This document shows, piece after piece, positions 37,559-46,275 of a stretch of 64,000 bases of DNA (position 1 is its first letter; each line of letters starts with the position of its first letter). Source of the stretch: DATKMP01 sp963790045 (GTDB taxonomy: Bacteria > Bacteroidota > Ignavibacteria > UBA10030). Location: the NCBI GenBank assembly GCA_963790045.1, contig CAWBMS010000008.1, forward strand, positions 434,001-498,000, read 5' to 3'. Under the pieces are notes generated by a model, which saw nothing but the letters and a program-made list of their open reading frames with translations, was not told where the DNA came from and searched no databases. Position numbers and translations under genes: made by a program.

Positions 37559-39412
37559 TTATGTTCTTCCAAACCGTTTATCTAATTCTTCCAGCGGTAT
37601 GCGTACCACAATCGGGCGTCCATGCGGACATACATACGGCATCTTTGTTAAAAATAAATGTTCTATGAGCACAATCATTTCTGTGGCGTTCAGCTTATCG
37701 CCGGCTTTAATTGCAGCTTTGCACGCAAACGATTTCGCAAGATTGTCACGCACGTCGGAAATACCGGCATGCTCGTTGTTTTTAAATTCATCTAATACAT
37801 CCTGCAATATTTTCTTTTCGCCGCCCACGCGCACATCGGCGGGAATTCCTTCGATCACAATCGTGTTCTTACCGAACAGTTTGAGATCGAATCCTAATTT
37901 TTCCAGATGCGGCTGTAATTCTTTTACTAACGCATAATCGCTGGCAGAAAGTTCGACCGTTTCGGGAAACAATAATTGCTGTGAAGACGGCAAGCTGTTT
38001 TCAAAATTTGCAACAACACGTTCATATAAAATGCGCTCGTGCGCAACATGCTGATCCACAATCATCAAGCCGGAACGAATTTGCGAGATGATATATTTGT
38101 TGTGCAATTGCCAGACCGGTTTATTTTCTTGTGAAGATTCTTCCGGTTGATGCTGGGCAAGAATGCGGCCAACGCTCATCGAGGCTTGAAATGGCAGCGA
38201 GGATGGCACACCCGATAACGAAGAAAACACTTCTTCTTTGCCAAAAATAGGCGCTGATATTGAACGGGGTTCCGTCTGATGATAATCCTGATTCAGTGTA
38301 AAGACAGGAGCACCAGCAGGCATCGTTCCTTCGTTCTTTTCCCACGGCCGCCCTTCAAAGCGTAATTTCGAATCGCCAGAAGAAATTGCATTTCCATCCT
38401 GAAGCGATATCAAAGGTACCAAATCGTTTGCAGCAAGCGCTTTGCGCACAGCGGAAAGAACCAAGCGATAAATATTTGAATCGTTTTCAAACTTCACTTC
38501 CATTTTTGTCGGATGCACATTCACATCGATTTTGCTGGGGTCGATTGTAAGGAACAATAAGAAAAATGGAAACGAACCTTTTTCCAGCAAATGTTCATAC
38601 GCTTGAAACACGGCATGGTTAATCATCTTACTGAAGATGAATCGTCCGTTGAGAAACACGTATTGTTCAGCGCGGGTCTTACGGGCAAAATTCGGCTTCG
38701 ACAAAAATCCACGCACGTGCATCAGGTCTGTGGTTTCTTCAAACCGGATAAGCCCTTCGCCCTGTGCCTTGCCGAACACGTGGTTAATGCGCTGTTCGAT
38801 TTGTTCTTTTTTTACATCGATCAACGTATCATCATCGCTGGCATAAAACCATTCCACATCAGGATACGCTACCGCCATTCGAACCACAACATCGGTAATA
38901 TTTTTAAGTTCCGTTTGGCGCGTTTTCAAAAAATTCCGGCGGGCCGGAGTGTTATAAAACAAATTACGAATCGTAATACTAGTACCGCATTCCAACGCAG
39001 TCTTCGATTTTTCTTTTACTTCATCCCCTTCGATACGAATGAGTGTGGCGAGTTCGTCCGATTCTATTTTCGTTTTCACTTCGACTTGCGAGACCGCTGA
39101 AATAGCTGCAAGCGCTTCACCGCGAAAGCCCAGTGTCTTAATTGCCTCAAGATCACTTGGGGATTTTATTTTACTCGTCGCATGCCGCCGGAACGCCAGC
39201 GATGCATCCATTTCGGACATGCCCTCGCCATTATCCACAACTTGAATCAATGCTTTGCCTGCATCTTTTACCAGCACCGAGATGCGCGTGGCATGTGCAT
39301 CCAAACAATTTTCTATCAATTCCTTGACAACCGATGCAGGTCGTTGCACTACTTCGCCAGCTGCAATTTTATTTGCTAACTCTGGAGTTAATATGTGAAT
39401 TTTGTTCGACAT
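37559..39412 (-). CDS. mutL: DNA mismatch repair protein MutL
   Basis: The 617-residue protein has the GHKL ATPase N-terminus: IAAGEVVQRPASVVKELIENCLDA, VVDNGEGM and TLGFRGEALAAISAV. The C-terminal domain carries the endonuclease motif DQHVAHERILYE, matching DQHA(X)2E(X)4E, and ends with CPHGRPIVVRI near the C-terminus. It is therefore expected to be a nicking MutL, as in bacteria lacking MutH. It works with MutS in strand repair. ftsY lies 67 bases upstream, the prenyltransferase gene 20 bases downstream. Confidence 0.95.
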   Translation of the reverse strand: MSNKIHILTPELANKIAAGEVVQRPASVVKELIENCLDAHATRISVLVKDAGKALIQVVDNGEGMSEMDASLAFRRHATSKIKSPSDLEAIKTLGFRGEALAAISAVSQVEVKTKIESDELATLIRIEGDEVKEKSKTALECGTSITIRNLFYNTPARRNFLKTRQTELKNITDVVVRMAVAYPDVEWFYASDDDTLIDVKKEQIEQRINHVFGKAQGEGLIRFEETTDLMHVRGFLSKPNFARKTRAEQYVFLNGRFIFSKMINHAVFQAYEHLLEKGSFPFFLLFLTIDPSKIDVNVHPTKMEVKFENDSNIYRLVLSAVRKALAANDLVPLISLQDGNAISSGDSKLRFEGRPWEKNEGTMPAGAPVFTLNQDYHQTEPRSISAPIFGKEEVFSSLSGVPSSLPFQASMSVGRILAQHQPEESSQENKPVWQLHNKYIISQIRSGLMIVDQHVAHERILYERVVANFENSLPSSQQLLFPETVELSASDYALVKELQPHLEKLGFDLKLFGKNTIVIEGIPADVRVGGEKKILQDVLDEFKNNEHAGISDVRDNLAKSFACKAAIKAGDKLNATEMIVLIEHLFLTKMPYVCPHGRPIVVRIPLEELDKRFGRT

Positions 39413-39479
39413 GATTACTTACTGCACACGCGTTCTCAAACAATATAACGATTTTTGTTTTGGGAAAAGAAAATGGAAA

Positions 39480-40442
39480 CTATTGTTTTATAGATGTTCC
39501 TTCGAACAGCGCCTCAACATACGCTTTACGGTCAAACAATTGCAAATCATCAATGCGTTCCCCCACACCGATAAATTTTACCGGCACATTTAATTCATGA
39601 CTGATGGCAAGCACAATACCGCCTTTTGCTGTTCCATCTAATTTTGTCAGTATTAATCCGGTAACATCAACGGCAGCAGAAAATTGTTTTACCTGCTGCA
39701 AACCGTTTTGTCCCGTGGTTGCATCGAGCGCAAGTAAAACTTCGTGCGGGGCACCGGGCAATCGTTTTTCCATTACACGCTTAATTTTTTTCAATTCTTC
39801 CATCAAATTGGATTTTGTGTGCAAGCGTCCTGCAGTATCGATGATCACGACATCCGCATGCTTGGCAATAGCGGAACTCAGCGCATCAAACGCCACCGCC
39901 GCAGGGTCTGCGCCTTGTGCTTGTTGAATGAGATCGACACCAGCACGCTGTGCCCAGATTTCTAATTGTTCGTTCGCTGCCGCACGAAACGTATCTGCCG
40001 CACCGATAACAACTTTATGTCCTGCCAAACGATATTGATATGCCATCTTTCCGATCGTTGTCGTTTTTCCCACGCCATTCACACCGACGACCATCACCAC
40101 ATACGGCTTCGTGTCAATTGGCAATTGAGAGAGTGATGGCTCGGTACTTGTTTCAACGTGAAGCAGATCTGAAATTTCTTTTTTCAGCAGCTCAAGCAGC
40201 TGTGTACTCGATTCATATTTTTCTTCTTTCACGCGCCGGCGCAACCCAGCAAGAATGATTCCTGCTGTTTCTACACCGACATCGCTTGCGATTAGAATTT
40301 CTTCTAACTGGTCCAGCACATCGTCGTCGATCTTGCTTTTTGTTGCAGCAAGATGTTGTACTTTTGCAACAAATGTATCACGTGTTTTCGCAAGACCGGT
40401 TTTAATTTTCGATATTGAATCAAACAATCCCATCGTCGTCAT
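39480..40442 (-). CDS. ftsY: signal recognition particle receptor FtsY
   Basis: FtsY is the GTPase that docks SRP-ribosome complexes at the inner membrane. The 320-residue protein is the short form, an N domain and a G domain without a long acidic A domain. Motifs are GVNGVGKTTTIGKMA, DTFRAAANEQLE, DTAGRLHTKSNLMEEL, and TKLDGTAKGG with GVGERIDDLQLFD at the end. The ATG overlaps the stop of pgsA by four bases (ATGA), so translation is coupled. Confidence 0.96.
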   Translation of the reverse strand: MTTMGLFDSISKIKTGLAKTRDTFVAKVQHLAATKSKIDDDVLDQLEEILIASDVGVETAGIILAGLRRRVKEEKYESSTQLLELLKKEISDLLHVETSTEPSLSQLPIDTKPYVVMVVGVNGVGKTTTIGKMAYQYRLAGHKVVIGAADTFRAAANEQLEIWAQRAGVDLIQQAQGADPAAVAFDALSSAIAKHADVVIIDTAGRLHTKSNLMEELKKIKRVMEKRLPGAPHEVLLALDATTGQNGLQQVKQFSAAVDVTGLILTKLDGTAKGGIVLAISHELNVPVKFIGVGERIDDLQLFDRKAYVEALFEGTSIKQ

Positions 40443-40990
40443 CTTCCCGCATTACGTCCGATGAACAACCGCAGCGAATAACTGATCATCGACCATGTCA
40501 TCATCACCACACTTCCCCAAACAGCAATTGTGCGTAATATTTCCAATGACTCCATTTGAATTGTGCTTAAGAATAATACGAGCGCGATAAAACTGACGGC
40601 AATTTTTCCGGGCCAGTTGGATTGCGGAATAATTCCTTTATTCTGTCTAATATAAACTCCGCCCAGAAAAATCAATATATCACGCACGATCACAAACACG
40701 ACAAACCACAACGGCACATCGCCCGTCCAAACCATCAACAACGCATACGATCCGATGGCAATTTTATCGGCAAGCGGATCGATAAATTTTCCGAGTTCTG
40801 TAACTTCATGCAATTTGCGCGCAAAAAAACCATCGAGAAAATCTGTTGCGATGGCGACGATGCTAACAGCGGCAGCCCACCAACGATGATCGGGGAAATT
40901 TGCTATGAGGCAATAGCCGATAGGAACGATAAGAAGAATACGGCTAAAGCTGAGAAGATTGGAAACGGTAAGACGTTTTTCGTGCATCAC
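40439..40990 (-). CDS. pgsA: CDP-diacylglycerol--glycerol-3-phosphate 3-phosphatidyltransferase
   Basis: This membrane enzyme makes phosphatidylglycerol phosphate. The 183-residue protein carries the CDP-alcohol motif DG(X)2AR(X)8G(X)3D(X)3D in the segment starting DFLDGFFARKLHE and ending IDPLADK, and has about four to six hydrophobic helices. The N-terminal TVSNLLSFSRILLIVPIGY fits the family. PgsA is the likeliest identity, though other CDP-alcohol transferases cannot be fully excluded. It overlaps purF upstream and ftsY downstream by four bases each. Confidence 0.85.
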   Translation of the reverse strand: MMHEKRLTVSNLLSFSRILLIVPIGYCLIANFPDHRWWAAAVSIVAIATDFLDGFFARKLHEVTELGKFIDPLADKIAIGSYALLMVWTGDVPLWFVVFVIVRDILIFLGGVYIRQNKGIIPQSNWPGKIAVSFIALVLFLSTIQMESLEILRTIAVWGSVVMMTWSMISYSLRLFIGRNAGR

Positions 40991-42483
40991 TGTTCGTTGG
41001 CATCTTTAGATGCTTCGGTATCTATTGCGACCGGATATTTTCCATCGAAGCATGCAGTACAATAATGACGGCCGCCTTCTTTTGTCGCTGCTTCTAAAAG
41101 CTTTTCCATCGAGAGATACACTAAACTTTCTACGCCAAGTTCGCGGCGGATCGCCTCAATATCGCCGTTGAACCTGTTGGCAATCAGTTCCTCGCGGCTT
41201 GGAAAATCCATTCCATAATGGCATGGATATTTAATCGGGGGACTGGAAACTCGGAAATGTACCTCTTTCGGTTCCGCTTCACGAATCAGTTTGATCAACT
41301 GCTTCGACGTTGTGCCGCGCACAATAGAATCATCCACCACAATGACTTTGCGGTCTTTCAATACGCCTTTGACCGTGTTGAATTTCGTTTTCACTTTCAT
41401 CTCTCGGCGCGTTTGCTGCGGCTGAATAAATGTTCTGCCCACATAGTGATTGCGAATTAAACCCAATTCTAATTTGATGTTATAACCTTTTTTGTTACTC
41501 TCGGTAACATAACCGAGTGCAGCGGTGTTGCTGGAATCCGGCACATTGATGACAATCACTTTTTCGTCTTTTGATGACGGTATAATCGGCGATTCATCCG
41601 CCAGCAACTTTCCAAGTTTGCGGCGCACTCGATCCACATTTTCACCAAACACTTTACTATCCGGACGAGAAAAATAAATATACTCGAAGATGCAGTGATG
41701 CGGTTGATCGGCTTTTTTGCTAAGCCAGAAAGATTTTACATTGTTTGATTGCAGTACTTCATTGTCGATGAGGATGATTTCGCCGGGTGCAACATCACGG
41801 ATATATTCGGCGCCGATAATATCGAACGCGCATGTTTCTGACGCAACGACGAACGCATCGTCAACTTTTCCCAATGCCAACGGACGAAAGCCATGCGGAT
41901 CACGCGCCGCAATCAATCCGATATCCGTTAAGATGACAAAGGAAAACGCACCTTCAACGGCGTTCAATGCTTCTTGAATTTGTTCGATCTGATTTTTATG
42001 CCTGCTGCGTGCGGTAAGATGTAAAACAATTTCACTGTCGGAAGTGGATTGAAAAATTGTTCCTTCTTCCTGCAATCGCTGGCGCAGTGTACGGTAGTTG
42101 GTGAGATTGCCATTGTGGCCAAGCGCAAGGTTACCGCCTTTGTAGCTGACTAAAAATGGCTGAATGTTGGTCTTGTTATCCGACGCGCCGGTGGTAGAAT
42201 ATCTGTTATGCCCGATTGCCGCAGTGCCTTTGAGCAGATCGGATAAGATTTTTTCGTCCTTAAAGACATCAGCAACAAGCCCAACACTTTTGTGAATATG
42301 GAAGCGCCACTTTTTTTCCTCCGGATGCCACTCGCTGGAGACAATGCCGGTTGCTTCCTGCCCCCGATGCTGCAATGCATGCAAGCCGTAAAACGAAAGC
42401 ACGGCGGCTTCCGGGTGGCCATAGATTCCAAAAATTCCGCAATGGCAGCGGGGTTTTCCTTCGGCGTGTGCAAATTCTCTCAT
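40987..42483 (-). CDS. purF: amidophosphoribosyltransferase
   Basis: PurF makes phosphoribosylamine from PRPP and glutamine, the first step of purine synthesis. The 498-residue protein has a 14-residue propeptide and then Cys15 in CGIFGIYG, the catalytic nucleophile of the glutaminase domain, with LQHRGQEATGI following. The PRPP loop is VIVVDDSIVRGTTSKQ. Cysteines in YPCHYGMDFPS and in the C-terminal HYCTACFDG match the [4Fe-4S] type known from Bacillus. It is the first gene of a purF-pgsA-ftsY-mutL series. The start codon follows a promoter-like sequence very closely. Confidence 0.96.
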   Translation of the reverse strand: MREFAHAEGKPRCHCGIFGIYGHPEAAVLSFYGLHALQHRGQEATGIVSSEWHPEEKKWRFHIHKSVGLVADVFKDEKILSDLLKGTAAIGHNRYSTTGASDNKTNIQPFLVSYKGGNLALGHNGNLTNYRTLRQRLQEEGTIFQSTSDSEIVLHLTARSRHKNQIEQIQEALNAVEGAFSFVILTDIGLIAARDPHGFRPLALGKVDDAFVVASETCAFDIIGAEYIRDVAPGEIILIDNEVLQSNNVKSFWLSKKADQPHHCIFEYIYFSRPDSKVFGENVDRVRRKLGKLLADESPIIPSSKDEKVIVINVPDSSNTAALGYVTESNKKGYNIKLELGLIRNHYVGRTFIQPQQTRREMKVKTKFNTVKGVLKDRKVIVVDDSIVRGTTSKQLIKLIREAEPKEVHFRVSSPPIKYPCHYGMDFPSREELIANRFNGDIEAIRRELGVESLVYLSMEKLLEAATKEGGRHYCTACFDGKYPVAIDTEASKDANEQ

Positions 42484-42489
42484 ATATAA

Positions 42490-42520
42490 GTAAGGTACGA
42501 AAAAATGTCCGCGGTTACAA
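42490..42520 (-). promoter_or_regulatory. candidate promoter of purF (possibly leaderless)
   Basis: On the minus strand TTG (42518-42520) is followed after 20 bases by TACCTTAC (42490-42497), similar to the Bacteroidota promoter form with two mismatches. The purF ATG begins only 6 bases after it, and no ribosome site is seen, so the transcript might begin at or near the start codon. Confidence 0.3.
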
Positions 42521-42530
42521 AACTTCGGTG

Positions 42531-42598
42531 TAAAAATAAAAAAGGAGAAACCCTTATTCAGAATTTCTCCTTCTACGCCTCCGCCATAATTATGGCGG
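42531..42598 (-). terminator. tandem hairpins ending the beta-barrel gene
   Basis: On the minus strand a perfect 18-bp palindrome CCGCCATAATTATGGCGG (42581-42598) is followed by AAGGAGAAA/TTTCTCCTT (42564-42572 with 42542-42550) and a T-rich run broken by one A. The second hairpin is a good intrinsic terminator 40 bases after the stop codon. The first may protect the 3' end or act on processing. Confidence 0.8.
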
Positions 42599-42611
42599 CT
42601 TTTAAAAATTA

Positions 42612-43151
42612 TTACAGCGGGAAAATATAAGCAACGTTTAATGCGATATTGCTTACATCACCATTGATCACATATTTCACGGATGCATCAATTGGTCCAA
42701 ATTGATAACCGACACCAGGAGCGAGCACAAACTTGCTATCGGTTGTCGATGCTGTGCCTGATCCAAAAATTCCAAAATTATAGTCAACTTTTACTGTTGT
42801 GCTGTAAATACCAAGCTGTGCAAAACCATAAAACCCAGGAGTAACTTGTTTGCTAAGATTATATTTAGCACCAACAAGAACTGCCAAGTCAGAGCCGCTG
42901 CTTATATCGTTTTTCTTGGCCCATGATGTATAGCCAATTTGACCTGTCGCTAAGATATCTTCATTGATACCATATTGGAATAGACCAAATCCGCCAATAC
43001 CTGTGCTCACAGCATTACCCCAATCGCCTGACGGCAATCCAAGCTCAACACCTACACCGGCAGACATTTTACCTTGGCCCCACACGCTCTGCGCAGAAGC
43101 AAACGAAGCAACCAATACAATGGCTACTAAGACAACAAACATTTTTTTCAT
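42612..43151 (-). CDS. outer-membrane beta-barrel protein
   Basis: The 179-residue protein has a signal peptide (about 1-20, ending ASAQ). The mature part is made of alternating strands such as MSAGVGVELGLPSGDW, GGFGLFQYGINEDILATGQIGYTSW, and VLVGAKYNLSKQVTPGFYGFAQLGIYS. It ends in a strand with aromatic residue near the end (NVAYIFPL). This matches the small OmpW/OmpA-like porin-fold proteins. The ligand is unknown. AAGGAG precedes the ATG and a near-consensus promoter lies upstream. Confidence 0.75.
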   Translation of the reverse strand: MKKMFVVLVAIVLVASFASAQSVWGQGKMSAGVGVELGLPSGDWGNAVSTGIGGFGLFQYGINEDILATGQIGYTSWAKKNDISSGSDLAVLVGAKYNLSKQVTPGFYGFAQLGIYSTTVKVDYNFGIFGSGTASTTDSKFVLAPGVGYQFGPIDASVKYVINGDVSNIALNVAYIFPL

Positions 43152-43215
43152 AAATATCTCCTTTTATTTGGTGAATAGTGATTTTTAATTAGTACTTATA
43201 ACAACCGCTAAAAAG

Positions 43216-43244
43216 AATATACTGTTTCAACATTAAAATGTCAA
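43216..43244 (-). promoter_or_regulatory. sigma-70-type promoter of the beta-barrel gene
   Basis: On the minus strand TTGACA (43239-43244), a 17-base spacer and TATATT (43216-43221) form a near-perfect classical -35/-10 promoter about 65 bases before the start codon at 43151. Confidence 0.65.
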
Positions 43245-43263
43245 GCTATATAGCTAAAACAAA

Positions 43264-44022
43264 TTATTTCATTGCAAGACTATAATCATCATAATACTTC
43301 ATCACGTCATCCACATACGCAACAGTTTGCCGCCAATCACGGAAATACCCGCTGGAGGGTACGCCTTCTTCCCAAATCTTTTTGTGAAGCGTGTAATATT
43401 TTCGGGAAAGGAATACCAGCGCAGTTCGAACCGATTCCCATTTCATCGGATCATTATTCATGTATGCGGCAATCTTTTGTGCGTCAAAAATTCTTCCAAG
43501 CCCACAATTATATGCTGCCAATGCTAAACATGTTTGGTCTTTAGGCGATGCTTTTTCAAAAACCTTTTTTAGCGACTTTAAATGATAAATCCCTGCACGA
43601 AGATTATTTTTCGGGCTTGCTGCTTCATCGACATCGAGTTTTTCTGCCAATTCTAATTGCGTTATCGGCATAAGCTGCATCAAACCGTATGCACCCCTTT
43701 CGCTCATCGCATTATCGTCAAATTTTGACTCCTGCCGCATGACGGAAAGCGTTAAGATCCAATCTACACCATATTGCTGCGAATATGTCCGCACCAATGG
43801 AGCAATCGAAGGATGATACACATGAAAATTCGAAGAGGCAATCGTTTCGCCAGCATAGAGCACAGCATTTTCTCTTGGATTTTCAGTACCACCCGATTTT
43901 CTACTCATAAATTCTGATGTTGAATATTGTGAACATCCCGCCAAGTACAAAACCAACGAACTGATACCCAGTATTGCTACAAAAACGTTTTTGACCGCGA
44001 ATTTTTTTTCCGCGTTCCTCAT
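43264..44022 (-). CDS. lytic transglycosylase lipoprotein (SLT domain)
   Basis: The 252-residue protein has a lipoprotein signal with lipobox YLAGC. The catalytic domain begins VDWILTLSVMRQESKFDDNAMSERGAYGLMQLMPITQ, where the E of RQESKF is the catalytic acid, and contains NLRAGIYHLKSL and LALAAYNCGLGRI. This is the MltF/Slt-type goose-lysozyme-like fold that cleaves the MurNAc-GlcNAc bond of peptidoglycan. It would act at the inner face of the outer membrane. It is a separate unit downstream of the DUF167 gene. Confidence 0.9.
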   Translation of the reverse strand: MRNAEKKFAVKNVFVAILGISSLVLYLAGCSQYSTSEFMSRKSGGTENPRENAVLYAGETIASSNFHVYHPSIAPLVRTYSQQYGVDWILTLSVMRQESKFDDNAMSERGAYGLMQLMPITQLELAEKLDVDEAASPKNNLRAGIYHLKSLKKVFEKASPKDQTCLALAAYNCGLGRIFDAQKIAAYMNNDPMKWESVRTALVFLSRKYYTLHKKIWEEGVPSSGYFRDWRQTVAYVDDVMKYYDDYSLAMK

Positions 44023-44187
44023 ATCACCTCAATAACCGTTCAACATACCGCCCGAAGAATCGGCGATTAATTGCTTTAATCTAAACAAGAAACCGGCAAG
44101 AAGCAAAGAAAAAATGATATGTCAGAATTGAAATATCGATTTTACGCTGAAATCGCAGGTAAAATTTCTCAAAAGTTGATGTGGAGG

Positions 44188-44406
44188 TTAAAAAATCTCT
44201 ACAATTTTATTTTTGCCGCGAGTACCGACAGCAAGAACCACAGATGATTTCGATTTTCCAAAATACTCAGCAAGAACTTCAATCAATTTTGCATTTGCCT
44301 TTCCATCCACCGCTGGAGCAGCAACACGAACAACATAAGTTCCATCGGTCTGAAGAAGCACTTCGTTTTTCTTAGAATTGGGTTTGACGAAAATTTTTAT
44401 TTTCAT
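44188..44406 (-). CDS. DUF167 (YggU-family) protein
   Basis: The 72-residue protein starts at ATG 44406; an upstream in-frame start at 44436 would add ten atypical residues. The sequence MKIKIFVKPNSKKNEV..., VRVAAPAVDGKANAKLIEVLAEYF and VVLAVGTRGKNKIVEI is the full DUF167 signature. The biochemical role is unknown. The IS3 element ends 39 bases upstream of the chosen start and may have separated it from a former upstream neighbour or promoter. Confidence 0.85.
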   Translation of the reverse strand: MKIKIFVKPNSKKNEVLLQTDGTYVVRVAAPAVDGKANAKLIEVLAEYFGKSKSSVVLAVGTRGKNKIVEIF

Positions 44407-44519
44407 TTTCGATACACGATCAAAAATAATTGGCAATCATTCGTTGTCTCGTCCTGAAAAAAGTTGACAGGTAAAATAGTGATTTATAAGTATTGGTTCA
44501 TTATGATTGTTTCGTAATT

Positions 44520-45370
44520 TCATGCAGCGTATTTCATTTCAGGCGTCAGGAAGTTTAAACTCAGATGTGGCCGTTGGGTGTTATAGGTCTCTATGGCTTC
44601 CTTCACGGCTTGCTGGACAAAAGGCATATCTGTAAATATTCCATCCAACAAAAACTCTGTCTTCAAAATTCCGTTCACACGTTCGGCAATGGCATTCTCA
44701 TACGGATTGCCACACTCACCCATACTGATTTGTATCTGATGCTTCTGTAACAACGAGATATAGGCATCACTGCAATATTGAATGCCGCGATCCGAATGAT
44801 GAATCAATCCTGCCGAAGCAGGAACACCGGATAATGCCATCTTCATCGCGCGTAACGCACCTTCTAACGATAAACTCCGGCTCACATCATAGCCAACGAT
44901 CTTGCGAGAATACACATCGGTGACCAAGGCAAGATAACAGAACCCTTCTCGCAACCGCAGATAGGTGATATCTGAGACAAAGACTTGATTGGGCCGGTCA
45001 ATATCCAGTTCCCGTATTAAATTCTTATACACACGAAAACGATGATGAGCGTTGGTGGTGAGAGCATACTTTTTCTTCCGTCTCACCAATAAGCCCTCGT
45101 TGCGCAGGATGTCAAAGAATTTATCCCGTCCGATGGACATTCCTTCAAGTGCGTGGATGCGTTCAGCTAACTTCCAATACAGCTTCTTCCCGCCAAGCTT
45201 CGGCATCCAGCGGCGTTGCTCTTGAACCATCTGCACAATGCAATGGGTCGAGACCTCTTGCCGGATTTCACGGCACGCTGCTGATACACCGCCTGACGGC
45301 TGATCCCAAACAATGCACACACCTGACTCATCCTATAATCTCCTTCGTGATACGCTCGTCGCTGGAACAT
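44520..45370 (-). CDS. IS3-family transposase OrfB (DDE integrase), frameshifted
   Basis: The catalytic part shows the DDE triad: D in VSDITYLRL, D in HHSDRGIQYCS and E in NPYENAIAERVNGILK, followed by YNTQRPHLSLNFLTPEMKY, a normal rve core with C-terminus. The N-terminal helix-turn-helix part (MFQRRAYHEGDYRMSQVCALFGISRQAVYQQR) is in another frame. The change lies near 45268-45282 and needs one missing base. That frame joins OrfA through a -1 shift at the A8G site. The uninterrupted catalytic frame alone is 44520-45320. Either the element is inactive or the sequence has an indel error here. Confidence 0.88.
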
Positions 45371-45735
45371 ACGTTCGATGATCCGGTATCGGTCTTTTTT
45401 TTATCGCCGCTTCCGTATTTTTCTTCCAGCACCTCCACGGTTGTTTCCAACGCGATGATCTTGAGATGGGCTTGGGCTAAGGCCGATTCTAATGCTTTCT
45501 TTTCCTTCTCTAACGCTTTCAGTCTATCTTGTTCGTCTTTCATTTCTATCCGCACAACGCGGTTTAACAGGTGGTGCTTGCCAAGCTCTTCGATCCATCG
45601 TCGGATCGTCATTGTTCCATGAATATCGTAAAGCTTTCGTGCTCCTTCAATGCCTATCTGACCACTTTCTATTTCCTCCACTACTTTCCGCTTAAAAGCA
45701 GTGCTATAGCGATAGCACATCCGTTTCTGTTCCAT
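45328..45735 (-). CDS. IS3-family OrfA
   Basis: The 135-residue protein has an N-terminal helix-turn-helix (YSTAFKRKVVEEIESGQIGIEGARKLYDIHGTMTIRRWIEE) for binding the element ends. It is followed by a leucine-zipper-like coiled coil (LKALEKEKKALESALAQAHLKIIALETTVEVLEEKY) for multimerisation. Past the slippery A8G (45402-45394) the zero frame runs only 22 further codons or so. The -1 frame continues into OrfB, so OrfA and the OrfAB fusion are both expected. Confidence 0.88.
   Translation of the reverse strand: MEQKRMCYRYSTAFKRKVVEEIESGQIGIEGARKLYDIHGTMTIRRWIEELGKHHLLNRVVRIEMKDEQDRLKALEKEKKALESALAQAHLKIIALETTVEVLEEKYGSGDKKKTDTGSSNVCSSDERITKEIIG
45394..45402 (-). promoter_or_regulatory. programmed -1 ribosomal frameshift site of the IS3 element
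   Basis: On the coding (minus) strand the site is AAAAAAAAG. Shifting back one base leads from OrfA into KKDRYRIIERMFQRRAYHEGDYRMSQV, the N-terminus of OrfB. A6-8G slippery sites are the usual way IS3 elements make the OrfAB transposase. Confidence 0.7.
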
Positions 45736-45783
45736 TGGTTGACTCCGTTCTTGTCAACCTATAGCAGGACAAGACACGTTGCA

Positions 45784-46275
45784 TCAAATCCCTTTACCCC
45801 ATTCCAATACTTCTAATCGAACCCGTGCCGTGCCAGTACGAACAAGGTCTATTGCTTGCGCCGCACCACGCGAAAGATCGATCATCCTGCCTTCTTTATA
45901 TGGCCCGCGGTCATTGACACGAACGATGACTGTTTTGGAATTTTCAAGATTGGTAACGCGAATTTTTGTACCGAATGGAAACGTCCGATGTGCTGCTGTG
46001 AACGAATTCATATCAAAGTTTTCGCCGTTGGATGTTTGTTTGCCGTTAAAATCATCGGCATAATACGAAGCAATTCCTTCCAGTGTAAGCAACGGCTTAT
46101 CGGAAGATGTTCGTTCTGGTTGTGCGGAAGGTGCGGGCTCACTTTCTTTGGAAGATGTTTCTTTATGAGAATTGCCGTTACGTTCAGCAAACCGCGGCGT
46201 CGATGTGCATCCAATGAAAACACATGCGATGACGAAACAAATCACCGCGTCGATATGACGCTTACAAAAGTTCAT
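45784..46275 (-). CDS. rlpA: RlpA-like lipoprotein
   Basis: The 163-residue protein has a lipoprotein signal (lipobox FIGC), a Ser/Pro/Glu-rich linker and a C-terminal double-psi beta-barrel: GIASYYADDFNGKQTSNGENFD, LTAAHRTFPFGTKIRVTN-type sequence, and VRVNDRGPYKEGRMIDLSRGAA. RlpA is a septal-ring lytic transglycosylase in some bacteria; no C-terminal SPOR domain is present here. Its start overlaps the manC stop by 14 bases, so it belongs to the alr-orf-manC-rlpA series. The IS3 element sits 7 bases after its stop. Confidence 0.88.
   Translation of the reverse strand: MNFCKRHIDAVICFVIACVFIGCTSTPRFAERNGNSHKETSSKESEPAPSAQPERTSSDKPLLTLEGIASYYADDFNGKQTSNGENFDMNSFTAAHRTFPFGTKIRVTNLENSKTVIVRVNDRGPYKEGRMIDLSRGAAQAIDLVRTGTARVRLEVLEWGKGI

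Larger units (their letters stand above)
44445..45776 (-). mobile_element. IS3-family insertion sequence
   Basis: The element is 1332 bp, transposase on the minus strand. Its ends are imperfect inverted repeats: TGTCTCGTCCTG...GTTGACA from 44445, and from 45776 on the other strand TGTCTTGTCCTG...GTTGACA. They begin with TG and end with CA as usual in IS3. The flanks carry CGT at 44442-44444 and 45777-45779, a likely 3-bp target duplication. It contains orfA and orfB with an A8G slippery site between. It landed just after the stop of rlpA. The intact target duplication suggests a fairly recent insertion. Confidence 0.9.
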
